Positions 33,382 through 41,418 of a stretch of DNA of 64,000 nucleotides are shown here, piece by piece; the first letter of the stretch is position 1, and each line of letters starts with the position of its first letter. Location: assembly GCF_963678845.1 (NCBI RefSeq), contig NZ_OY787468.1, forward strand, positions 558,001 through 622,000, written 5' to 3'. Source of the DNA: an uncultured Bacteroides sp. GTDB lineage: Bacteria; Bacteroidota; Bacteroidia; Bacteroidales; Bacteroidaceae. The translations under genes were made by a program, and so were the position numbers. Below the pieces are notes generated by a model. It worked only from the letters and a program-made list of their open reading frames with translations. It had not been told where the DNA came from and did not search any database.

Positions 33382-35511
33382 TTAATATGCAAGAACATTC
33401 CACAAAGCTTTTATTTTTGCTTCCGGATCCCATTTACCTCCAAATGTCCAACGGGCATTGATTTCTTCCGGTTTGGGTGATCCTTTGGCTTCTTCAAGAT
33501 TGTTTTTCATCCATGCAAAGTTCCCACCTTCACGTTTTATATTATACATATAAACCCGTTTTCCCCACGGACATGTATCAAGTACCTTGTCTGAATAAGC
33601 ATACCCAATAGGATTATCAATAATCTTGTTGGTCATAGTACAATTCAGCAAGAAGAATTGCGAGTCGTGATGATAACGGCCAAGGGTGACAGGACTTTTA
33701 GAATCAAAATGTGAATCAGTTATAACAAGTTTCTTGTCATAATCACCACGTCCGTCATGCCAGATTAAAGCTCGTCCATCGCCATAGAATGTACAACGAG
33801 TGGCATAACACCAACCGCGGGGGCAAAGGAAATCTACCCCGGGGCATCTTAAATTGATATCGGCATGGTAATACATTCCATTCTCCGGCCCCCATAATGA
33901 TAAAGCATCATTCCCGTCTGCCCAGACATTGCAGTTTATAACGATTGTACGAGTGGCTTGTCCATAAATTGACATCTGATGCGCAGTAGTTGCTTCGACT
34001 GTACTACCATAATTGTTGTAGATAGTCATGCCGCTAATGAGACAATCGTCTGCACCTTTCTGCAGAACAATTACTCCATTACCTACAGGTTGACCCTTAT
34101 ATTCTTGAATAGAGCGCTTGCTTGCAAGTTCGGCATATACTAACCGAGTCTTTTCCCTATCTTCTCCCAGAAGTATGATATTTGGTCGGTCAATGATAAC
34201 TTTTTCATTGTATGTTCCGTTCTTTATCAGAATAATATAAGGCTCAGTGGGTTGTTGAGGAGCAGCTTCAATAGCAGCCTGTATACTTTCTCCATTAGAA
34301 ACTATTGCATTATAGAGTTTTGAATGGGAAGCATTATTTGGATTGGCAGTGGTAGTTTTATTAGCTCCGATTCTACCATTTTCTACAGCTTTGGATTTTA
34401 CAACTTGTGCTGAGCCGAATATATACTTCTTTTTCCATTTTTCATACTGCTTGTAGAGGGTTGCCGGTGCTTTATTATACCAACTGTATCCATTTCGTCG
34501 TTCGTGTCCTACTTCTGCTAATGTTTGGCGGGGCACACCATCACGATCACAAAAGAAAGGCTTCCCTTGCTCTAAGTCATAGTAGCGGGCCCATATCGAT
34601 TCCGCATTATTGTCATTCACTACACGTGTGTCAGGCTTGCCGTTTTCGTCAATTAAACGTTCTACCCGGATACCCATCAATTTGTGTGCATCGAACCATT
34701 TCATCGCTCCGTTAACGGCATCTTTAATCCGTTTATCAGGATTGGGTAGTTCCATCAACAGGCGCACCAAAGAAGCACTTTCAGCCGAACAATAAGAAGC
34801 CAATTCGTATGAACGGGCTGAAGTAGGCTTTAAAGTCTTGTAATCGTGCTGCTGACACCATACAGTTGGTTCACCCTTTACAATAATTTGTGTGTTGAGT
34901 ATACATTCTATGCCTTTATCAAAAGCTTTTGTTAAACGAGCTTTCATTGCATTATCCACCAATAAATCGAATGGCGCCACACCGTTGCGCAGGTCACGAA
35001 TAACCATTAAAGTCTGCACCATTGCATTGTCGTTATAAGTAATGTGTACCTGATATCCATGATTCTCAGGCCAAAACTGTGGCCAACCTCCATTATCGTA
35101 TTGTCCACTAAGCAAAAAATCCACACCTTGTAAGAAGGCTTTCTTGTAGCGTTCCTCCGGTAACTGCTGGTAAAGTCTGGCTAAATAAGTCATTTCAAGT
35201 ATTGTAGCGTCGTTGTCTGTCGTCGAATCATTTCGTTTTTTCTTGTCGCTTAACACAACATCCAGTTCGTCGCCAAGCGGACGATGGATAGGAATATTCT
35301 TAGGCCAGCCACCCGTTTCTCGCTGATACGCCAATACGTTATCAGCAATTCGTTTTGCTTCGTCTGTCTGGAAGAAGGCATCCGGGCTTTCCCTTACTAT
35401 TTTTTTCCACTCTCTTGATGAGTATTCATATTCTTTAGGACTAAGCTGTTGCTGTGCAAATGCAGGCACTGTCATCATTATTAAAATGATACAAGTTAAA
35501 TGTTTTTTCAT
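33382..35511 (-). CDS. Secreted pectate lyase (PL10)-pectin methylesterase (CE8-like) fusion
   Basis: This 709-aa exported protein has a signal peptide (MKKHLTCIILIMMTVPAFAQ). Residues about 25-350 are a polysaccharide lyase family 10 domain: VLAYQRETGGWPKNI, TDNDATILEMTYLARLYQ, NGGWPQFWPENHGYQVHITYND, EQGKPFFCDRDGV. Residues about 400-705 are a pectinesterase-like beta-helix: ILIKNGTYNEKVIIDRPNI, ISGMTIYNNYG, GVDFLCPRGWCYATRC, PVTLGRYHHDSQFFLLNC. The usual QD of the esterase active site reads ND (ADGNDALSLWG). It would de-esterify and cleave pectin outside the cytoplasm. It lies 36 bp downstream of the PL1-like gene, probably co-transcribed. Confidence 0.88.
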   Translation of the reverse strand: MKKHLTCIILIMMTVPAFAQQQLSPKEYEYSSREWKKIVRESPDAFFQTDEAKRIADNVLAYQRETGGWPKNIPIHRPLGDELDVVLSDKKKRNDSTTDNDATILEMTYLARLYQQLPEERYKKAFLQGVDFLLSGQYDNGGWPQFWPENHGYQVHITYNDNAMVQTLMVIRDLRNGVAPFDLLVDNAMKARLTKAFDKGIECILNTQIIVKGEPTVWCQQHDYKTLKPTSARSYELASYCSAESASLVRLLMELPNPDKRIKDAVNGAMKWFDAHKLMGIRVERLIDENGKPDTRVVNDNNAESIWARYYDLEQGKPFFCDRDGVPRQTLAEVGHERRNGYSWYNKAPATLYKQYEKWKKKYIFGSAQVVKSKAVENGRIGANKTTTANPNNASHSKLYNAIVSNGESIQAAIEAAPQQPTEPYIILIKNGTYNEKVIIDRPNIILLGEDREKTRLVYAELASKRSIQEYKGQPVGNGVIVLQKGADDCLISGMTIYNNYGSTVEATTAHQMSIYGQATRTIVINCNVWADGNDALSLWGPENGMYYHADINLRCPGVDFLCPRGWCYATRCTFYGDGRALIWHDGRGDYDKKLVITDSHFDSKSPVTLGRYHHDSQFFLLNCTMTNKIIDNPIGYAYSDKVLDTCPWGKRVYMYNIKREGGNFAWMKNNLEEAKGSPKPEEINARWTFGGKWDPEAKIKALWNVLAY

Positions 35512-35547
35512 TATTTATTAAATTTATGTCTTTCTTCTTGTTGATGG

Positions 35548-38247
35548 TTATTTTCTTATTATTTTCTTTGTTACCGTTTTGTCGTCCAGCTTCTTTTCTA
35601 TGTAAATACCTGGGGCAAGGGTTGATATGTCGGTGCCGCTGACATTTGAGCGAACTTTTATACCGGAAATGCTGTAGATATCGCTTGCGGTTGAAGAGTC
35701 GTCGGACTGAACGTTGTTGATGCCTGTTGCTTCGCTTGATACATAGAAGTTGAAGTTACGTGTCAGCGAACCGATGTTGTCATCATCAGTTGCCTTTACC
35801 TGAATGTTCAGGAAGCCTGTGAACGATGGTGTTGGAGTGAATGTGCAGACGCCTTCGTTGCAATCGTAGAACATATCCGAACTTCCGATAATCTGGAATG
35901 AAGGATTGTTGTCGTAGCCTGCGAAATATTCTTTCAGGTTTATGGTTATGCCTTTATTTATCGTGAAGTGAGGTTCTGCAAGCCAGTTAAGATAATCTTC
36001 CAGAGAGGTGTAACCGTCTTTATCCGGGTCGGCATTATTGTCTGCTTCAGCAGGATTCAGCCCTTTCGCCTTCTCCCACCAGTCCGGCATACCGTCATTG
36101 TCGGTGTCGAAATCGCTTGTTCTGTGCGCTTCGTTGATGTTAATACCATTAAAGCCTTCGCATTTATCATCCTCCTCGGAGTCGATAAGACCTTTCTTTC
36201 CCGACCTGCTACCTACGGTTGTGGTGATGCCTTTAATAGTTTCGTTCACCATACGTATGTCGTGGTTGTCGAGCATTGGCATATTGCAGCCCACGTCGGA
36301 CAATACGTTTTTGTAAGCGGCTTCAGCTGTCTCGATGGTGGCGTATGATTCAAAGAATGGCTTGTCGAGGAATACATTCCAGTTCAATACCTGTCCGTTT
36401 GACAGAGTATATTTATAAGTATCATCGAGTTTGTCCTGGGTCTTGCTTCCGTCAAGATTTTCGCGGATATTTCCGTTCACGTAATAACTCTGTGAGCCGG
36501 TACCAGTACCTTCGAGTTGTGCGTTGAGTAGTTGCAGCATCTTTGTAGATGGTCCCATTTTGTAGTAGTTGCTTACAAAGTTTCCCTCGTGAGTTCCACC
36601 GTCTGTAGCACGTCCGCCCCAGTTGTAACACACGTTATTGAATACGTCATGGTGACCGGCATAAGCGCCGCTTCCGTCCAGACCGCCAGAGAGACTCCAG
36701 TTTCTACCTTCGTTGTGAGCCAGCAGGTTGTGATGGTATGACCCGGTGTCTCCACCTATCGTACCCGCATAACCATGTGCTGTACCTGAAGGGTAGTTAG
36801 GATGGTTGGCAACGTTCAGTGCTTCTGATATCATGGTGCGCTGCAATGTTACGTTTTTCGCATTACGACTGCTGAAAGCTTCGTCGATAGTCCAACTTAT
36901 GGAGCAATGGTCCATGATAGCGTGGTTGTTTCCTGCCATTCCCAGTCCGTCGCATCCAGTCTCGGATGTTGCAGCATCATGACCGAGAAACATGTGCAGG
37001 AAACGGGTGATGCCTTCAGATGCCATGCCGAACGGGCATGAGCGGAACATGATTCCGTTGCCAGGGGAGGTCTGTCCCGCAATAGTGACATAGGGGTCAC
37101 TACATGTAAGACGGCTTTTTAACTGGATAACTCCGCCAACATCGAACACGATGGTACGCGGTCCGCTTACTTTACTAATTCCATAACGGAAAGTACCTGG
37201 TTGTGGCGCTAACGCATCGTCATCAAGCGATGTTACATGATACACCGTGCCGCCTCTTCCTCCGGTGGCATAGCGGCCGTAGCCCTCTGCGCCAGGGAAA
37301 GCGAGATGTCGCGGACGGAATGACCATGTCTCGCCTTTATATGTGTTTCCTGTTGCGTCTTCCTCATCCACGCGCCAATAGTACGTGTTCTGTGAATACG
37401 CATTTTTCATTACATAGAATGTATCTGTCTGGATAGCGATTTCATTCATAGCGCCTTCGGATGTTCCCATATAGAGATGATGTTTCACTGCTGTTACTGC
37501 TGGCGACCACTTTAGTGTGCAGGTGCCGTTGTCGGCATCGGTGTGCATATCGAGATTGTCCGGGGTTGGATTCAATGCCGTTGTTAATGGGTTTGGCTCG
37601 TCCAGAATGATGGCATTGACAAACACTGTGGTTGTGAAATATTGAGCGGTGTAGTCCACCGACGGGTCGGGAACAGTACGATAAGATATCACCACGTCCT
37701 TGCCGGTATCTGCGTTGAACGTGACATATGACTGTCCGCTTTTTGAGGCTTTCTGTGCTCTGTTGGTCTGTGGCGCTCCTGATACCATTTTCATGTTGTC
37801 CACATATACGTCCACTGGCGGAGCTGTGAATCCGTCGGTGTTGTTGTGGTATGCAAGAATGGAATGTTTGCCTGCCGTGAGGCCGCTGAATGTGATGGTA
37901 AGTTCTGCCGAACCCGACTGCAACTGCGGTGTGTTGTTGTTGACGAAGTCATATACGGCAATGCCGTCTCCTATCAGTTTAGAGTATTTGCTCACTCCGT
38001 CTTTCCACCAGTTAGCTTTCAATATTTTGCCCCCCGAGTTAGGACCGTTGGCAACAATAATTTTTAATCCGCTTGTTTCGTCTATTACCAGAGTGTCTTT
38101 GACTCCTGTGGTTATGGCCCATGGGATGAAGCCGGTTTCGGTGACTTGTTCCGGCTGTCTGCCTGGCAGATTGAAGTCAATCTTTTGTGCGATGGCATTA
38201 AAGGCGAAAGCCAATGTGAAGAATGATAAAAGTAATTTTTTTTTCAT
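35548..38247 (-). CDS. Secreted PL1-like pectate lyase, multidomain, with C-terminal sorting-tail-like end
   Basis: This 899-aa protein has a signal peptide (MKKKLLLSFFTLAFAFNAIAQ) and an N-terminal carbohydrate-binding-like domain. A fibronectin-type segment follows (TCTLKWSPAVTAVKHHLYMG, TYYWRVDEED). The central pectate lyase beta-helix has FPGAEGYGRYATGGRGG, TIVFDVGGVIQLKSRL, NNHAIMDHCSISWTIDEAFSSRNAKNVT and NEGRNWSLSGG. A calcium-type DTDNDGMPDWWE repeat is next, followed by an Ig-like domain and the short GIYIEKKLDDKTVTKKIIRK tail, similar to Por/type IX secretion tails. The gene looks richer in G+C than its neighbours. It likely opens pectin for the adjacent fusion enzyme. Confidence 0.85.
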   Translation of the reverse strand: MKKKLLLSFFTLAFAFNAIAQKIDFNLPGRQPEQVTETGFIPWAITTGVKDTLVIDETSGLKIIVANGPNSGGKILKANWWKDGVSKYSKLIGDGIAVYDFVNNNTPQLQSGSAELTITFSGLTAGKHSILAYHNNTDGFTAPPVDVYVDNMKMVSGAPQTNRAQKASKSGQSYVTFNADTGKDVVISYRTVPDPSVDYTAQYFTTTVFVNAIILDEPNPLTTALNPTPDNLDMHTDADNGTCTLKWSPAVTAVKHHLYMGTSEGAMNEIAIQTDTFYVMKNAYSQNTYYWRVDEEDATGNTYKGETWSFRPRHLAFPGAEGYGRYATGGRGGTVYHVTSLDDDALAPQPGTFRYGISKVSGPRTIVFDVGGVIQLKSRLTCSDPYVTIAGQTSPGNGIMFRSCPFGMASEGITRFLHMFLGHDAATSETGCDGLGMAGNNHAIMDHCSISWTIDEAFSSRNAKNVTLQRTMISEALNVANHPNYPSGTAHGYAGTIGGDTGSYHHNLLAHNEGRNWSLSGGLDGSGAYAGHHDVFNNVCYNWGGRATDGGTHEGNFVSNYYKMGPSTKMLQLLNAQLEGTGTGSQSYYVNGNIRENLDGSKTQDKLDDTYKYTLSNGQVLNWNVFLDKPFFESYATIETAEAAYKNVLSDVGCNMPMLDNHDIRMVNETIKGITTTVGSRSGKKGLIDSEEDDKCEGFNGININEAHRTSDFDTDNDGMPDWWEKAKGLNPAEADNNADPDKDGYTSLEDYLNWLAEPHFTINKGITINLKEYFAGYDNNPSFQIIGSSDMFYDCNEGVCTFTPTPSFTGFLNIQVKATDDDNIGSLTRNFNFYVSSEATGINNVQSDDSSTASDIYSISGIKVRSNVSGTDISTLAPGIYIEKKLDDKTVTKKIIRK

Positions 38248-38457
38248 GCTTTTCTTGTTAAGGTTATTTCTTACAAAAACGAAATGAAATATGAGGTGTA
38301 CTCAAATACGGTAGTGAAAAACCCTATTAACTTTAACTTTTTGTTTTTAAGTTTTACTATGGCACAAAATAAGTTGTTTTTTAAACTCTGGGAGTTCAAT
38401 ATTTAGCGTTTTTTGAGTAATTTTTGACCAGAGACGGTATTTTATTTCATAAAGCCC

Positions 38458-38465
38458 TATCTTTG
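38458..38465 (+). promoter_or_regulatory. Promoter -7 element of rnhB
   Basis: TATCTTTG, 18 bases before the ATG at 38484. Its position shows that an upstream in-frame TTG at 38424 is not the start. Confidence 0.6.
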
Positions 38466-38483
38466 TCATACAAAAAAAGAATC

Positions 38484-39086
38484 ATGTTATTACCCTACTT
38501 AAATAAAGACCTGATAGAAGCCGGATGCGATGAGGCCGGACGCGGTTGCCTGGCAGGATCTGTCTTTGCAGCAGCCGTAATTCTTCCTGTAGATTTCCAT
38601 AATGAACTGTTGAACGACTCCAAACAACTCACTGAAAAGCAGCGCTATGCCCTTCGTGAAGTGGTTGAAAAGGAAGCGATAGCTTGGGCGGTGGGTATTG
38701 TTACTCCCGAAGAAATTGATAAAATCAATATTCTTAACGCCTCTATCCTCGCCATGCACCGTGCGGTAGACCAACTAACCGTTATACCTCAACATCTTAT
38801 TATTGACGGAAACAGATTTAAGAAGTATAACGAGATTCCTCATACCACCGTTGTAAAAGGGGATGGTAAATACCTGTCCATTGCAGCTGCATCCATCCTG
38901 GCGAAGACCTACAGGGACGATTATATGAACCGCCTGCATCAAGAGTTTCCGGTGTACGATTGGGATCACAACAAAGGCTACCCCACAAAGAAACACCGCG
39001 CGGGAATTGTTCAACACGGCACCACTCCCTATCACCGCATGACTTTTAATCTGCTTGGCGACGGACAACTCTCGCTTGATTTCTAG
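38484..39086 (+). CDS. rnhB: Ribonuclease HII
   Basis: RNase HII removes RNA from RNA-DNA hybrids and single ribonucleotides from DNA. The 200-aa protein shows the N-terminal active-site motif EAGCDEAGRGCLAGSV, with the paired D and E. It continues with DSKQLTEKQRYALR, IDGNRFKKYNEIPHTTVVKGDGKYLSIAAASILAKTYRD and the C-terminal WDHNKGYPTKKHR. The start was placed at ATG 38484 from the promoter and family alignment. It marks the left border of the accessory island. Confidence 0.93.
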   Translation: MLLPYLNKDLIEAGCDEAGRGCLAGSVFAAAVILPVDFHNELLNDSKQLTEKQRYALREVVEKEAIAWAVGIVTPEEIDKINILNASILAMHRAVDQLTVIPQHLIIDGNRFKKYNEIPHTTVVKGDGKYLSIAAASILAKTYRDDYMNRLHQEFPVYDWDHNKGYPTKKHRAGIVQHGTTPYHRMTFNLLGDGQLSLDF

Positions 39087-39162
39087 TAAGAAAATACCTT
39101 CAATAAGGTGTTTAAGAAATCTCCCGCCATAAACTAATCAAAACAAAAGGTTCCCTTTTCTC

Positions 39163-39220
39163 AATCATGTACATGTTTGAGTTCAATCTTGTACACGATT
39201 GATTCCGAACATGTACATGT
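39163..39220. repeat. Array of three TGTACA motifs at exact 22-bp spacing (copy 2)
   Basis: TGTACA begins at 39168, 39190 and 39212, the same 22-bp pitch as the array at 145-194. Related CTCCCGCC-TATAAA-like boxes flank it at 39121 and 39231. It lies just after rnhB. It may bind a regulator of the following small gene. No protein partner is identified. Confidence 0.6.
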
Positions 39221-39356
39221 TTATCTCAACCTCCCGCCTATAAATGATTAATGTTTGCTGAGGGATGTATTAAACTGATTAGGGTTAATTGCGAATAGAA
39301 AATGCATCTTAAAGTAAAAAAATGGTATGTTTAAATTGAAATTCATTGAATTATAC

Positions 39357-39364
39357 TATTTTTG
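39357..39364 (+). promoter_or_regulatory. Candidate promoter -7 element for the 49-aa membrane protein
   Basis: TATTTTTG matches TAnnTTTG, with TTG 18 bases upstream (39336-39338). It would give a leader of about 140 bases. Confidence 0.4.
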
Positions 39365-39511
39365 TTTTGGTAAAAATAAATCAGTGCTTCGGCTAATAAT
39401 TATCATAAATATGCAGCTGAGTGAGATCGAATGCTACAATATATAAAATGAATTTTAACTATGCAACTTATTACTAATTAACTCATAATAAGTTACTCTA
39501 ATACAATAAAT

Positions 39512-39661
39512 ATGAGAACTGATAAAAAATATTTATCAACGTTTATGGCATTCCTGTTATTCCTTTTGATAGCTTTTTACTTTTCTTATCAAATAGGCAA
39601 AGATGCAGCACATAGAGATGCCCGAATTAAGGCTAAAAGTGAAATCCTTCAACATAAATGA
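39512..39661 (+). CDS. Small single-pass membrane protein (49 aa), uncharacterised
   Basis: The frame ATG 39512 to TGA 39659-39661 encodes a 49-residue protein. It has a charged start (MRTDKKYLS), one strongly hydrophobic helix (TFMAFLLFLLIAFYFSYQI, residues about 10-28) and a polar basic tail (GKDAAHRDARIKAKSEILQHK). I do not recognise it. The segregation of hydrophobic and charged parts looks like a real membrane protein. It sits between the TGTACA array and the hairpin units, the position occupied by an insertion sequence in the related locus at the left end of the window. Confidence 0.55.
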   Translation: MRTDKKYLSTFMAFLLFLLIAFYFSYQIGKDAAHRDARIKAKSEILQHK

Positions 39662-39740
39662 GAGAAACTTCTCTGCAGCCACCTTAGTGCATTTTTTGTC
39701 TTTATATATAAGGTTGATTATCAGTCTAATATATTTTATG

Positions 39741-39879
39741 GTGGTGTACATGGTGTAGATAAATCGTCTTTTTTTCGTTCTGGAAATTATTTTTTTGGAA
39801 ATTCCGCAATTTGCGGAATTCTCAAAATTATTTTTCTGGAAGCTGAAAAAACTCTTTTTTAGTACACCATCTACACCAC
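39741..39879. repeat. Hairpin unit B
   Basis: The left arm GTGGTGTACATGGTGTAGA (39741-39759) pairs with the right arm TACACCATCTACACCAC (39863-39879), with one mismatch in 17. The centre is a 21-bp near-palindrome (39800-39820) built on AATTCCGCAA / TTGCGGAATT. TCTGGAA boxes lie on both sides. It is nearly the same as unit A at 2228-2366 and internally homologous to unit C. Confidence 0.75.
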
Positions 39880-39934
39880 TGTAGGTTAGTTGTAATGTGT
39901 AATGTATTAATTTATAGATGTATACATTTTACTA

Positions 39935-40072
39935 GGTGGCAGCAGTGGCAGCAAAATAATACTTTTTCCAGTTCTGAAAAATAAAATCTGAGAATTCCGC
40001 AAATTTGCGGTTTTTTCAATTTTTTATTTCTGGAAAGGTAAAAAAGGCTTTTTTCCTGCCACTGCTGCCACC
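39935..40072. repeat. Hairpin unit C, same body as unit B but different arms
   Basis: The arms GGTGGCAGCAGTGGCAG (39935-39951) and CTGCCACTGCTGCCACC (40056-40072) are perfect 17-bp inverted repeats. Each contains GTGGCAG twice. The centre has the perfect palindrome CCGCAAATTTGCGG (39997-40010). The interior resembles unit B, but the arm sequence is changed on both sides together. The rest of 39662-40406 has no gene apart from promoter-like elements. Confidence 0.75.
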
Positions 40073-40266
40073 AAATGATATTACCTAGTTATTTATTTAT
40101 TATCTTGTAGCATGGCGTTTTTTCAAAGCAAAGGTAAAGGTTTATTGATATTTCTGAAAAGATAGGATGAACACGCTTTGCTTGTTTCTGATTGAATATA
40201 CATAGACCCTAGGAATCGGCATTGAAAATAAAAAGTAATAAAAATGAATTAGTAAATTGAAGTGAT

Positions 40267-40274
40267 TATATTTG
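40267..40274 (+). promoter_or_regulatory. Candidate promoter -7 element of the restriction-modification-like operon
   Basis: TATATTTG matches TAnnTTTG, 132 bases upstream of the first gene, which leaves room for leader control. Confidence 0.4.
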
Positions 40275-40406
40275 TGGTCAGAAAATGGGCTGTTATAATA
40301 CAGCAAAGATCTAAATAAAGCCTACCTCCGAATTTATTGTAGAAGCAGATAGGTTTAGAAAATGAATTTACAGATATTTAATAAGCAGGAAAAGAATAAA
40401 TAAACT

Positions 40407-41408
40407 ATGTCTAATGAAGTTGACATATTAGAAAACGATATACGAGAGCAGTACCCGGATGTATTGGAAATACTTTTGCGTGATCATACAACGCAAAAAA
40501 ATATATTCTGGGCTACGGATAACTATCAGGATTTAGGTAATGGATACGAATATAATTCTCCAATTTTACCCGAACTAATTACTGGGGAATATGGAAAAAC
40601 TATAATGCCACGTGTGAAAAAAAGCAAAGACCTCCAACAAACGCGCGTACGGGATATGGCTGAGGTATTTACTCCTTCGTGGATTTGTAATGCACAAAAC
40701 AATCTGATTGATAATGCCTGGTTTGGTCTTAAAAATATATTTAATACAGAAATTATAAATAAGGATGGTTCGCACTCTTGGAAAATTAATCCAAAAAGAA
40801 TAACGTTTCCGGATGGTAAAACCTGGAAACACTATGTTCGCGATACGCGCCTTGAAATGACTTGTGGTGAAGCTCCTTATATTACAAGCCGTTACGATAC
40901 CACAACCGGTGAATATATTCCACTTGAAAATCGCATTGGGCTTCTCGACCGCAAACTTCGTGTAATTAACGAAAATGTTGAAACTACAAGCGAATGGCTC
41001 GATGCTGCGCAAACAGTCTATAAAAACACTTATGCTTTTGAATGGCAGGGCGATAGCCTTCTCCTGGCACGTGAAGCGATGCTTTACACTTTTATTGAGA
41101 ATTTTATTCATAAATTTGATAAACCACCTTTGCTGAGATCAATTCAATACATTGCTTACATTATTTCCTGGAACGTGTGGCAAATGGATGGACTGAAAGG
41201 TGTAGTGCCTAACAGCTGCGTTGATAAAGTAAGTGCCCAATTAGAATTGTTTGATGAGCAAGAAAAAAAAACTTGCGAAGGATGTTTGAAAGACAACATA
41301 CTCCAACACAATGGCATATATTGCCTTATTAAGGACTGGAGCAATAAAGACCAGGAAACAAACAAAAAAGGGCGCAAAATTAGATTTATAGACCTTATAA
41401 GAAAATAA
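40407..41408 (+). CDS. Methyltransferase-like subunit of a restriction-modification system, no NPPY motif
   Basis: This 333-aa protein resembles the front half of N6-adenine DNA methyltransferases. RDMAEVFTPSWICN near residue 86 is like motif X. LEMTCGEAPYITSRYD near residue 148 is like the AdoMet-binding motif I. QGDSLLLAREAML near residue 214 is like motif III. The catalytic (D/N/S)PP(Y/F) is missing. In the expected strand near residue 255 the text reads ISWNVWQMDGLKG. It ends 10 bp before the large helicase-methyltransferase gene and is surely its partner. It may be a specificity or accessory subunit rather than a second enzyme. Confidence 0.7.
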   Translation: MSNEVDILENDIREQYPDVLEILLRDHTTQKNIFWATDNYQDLGNGYEYNSPILPELITGEYGKTIMPRVKKSKDLQQTRVRDMAEVFTPSWICNAQNNLIDNAWFGLKNIFNTEIINKDGSHSWKINPKRITFPDGKTWKHYVRDTRLEMTCGEAPYITSRYDTTTGEYIPLENRIGLLDRKLRVINENVETTSEWLDAAQTVYKNTYAFEWQGDSLLLAREAMLYTFIENFIHKFDKPPLLRSIQYIAYIISWNVWQMDGLKGVVPNSCVDKVSAQLELFDEQEKKTCEGCLKDNILQHNGIYCLIKDWSNKDQETNKKGRKIRFIDLIRK

Positions 41409-41418
41409 ATATAAACTC

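Noticed and set aside
38424..38483. TTG start for RNase HII
   Set aside because: The TATCTTTG promoter element lies inside this stretch, so the transcript would begin after it.
39935..40072. Integron attC site
   Set aside because: The unit is long and its arms are long and internally repeated, with no GTTRRRY core site or integrase gene in the window.
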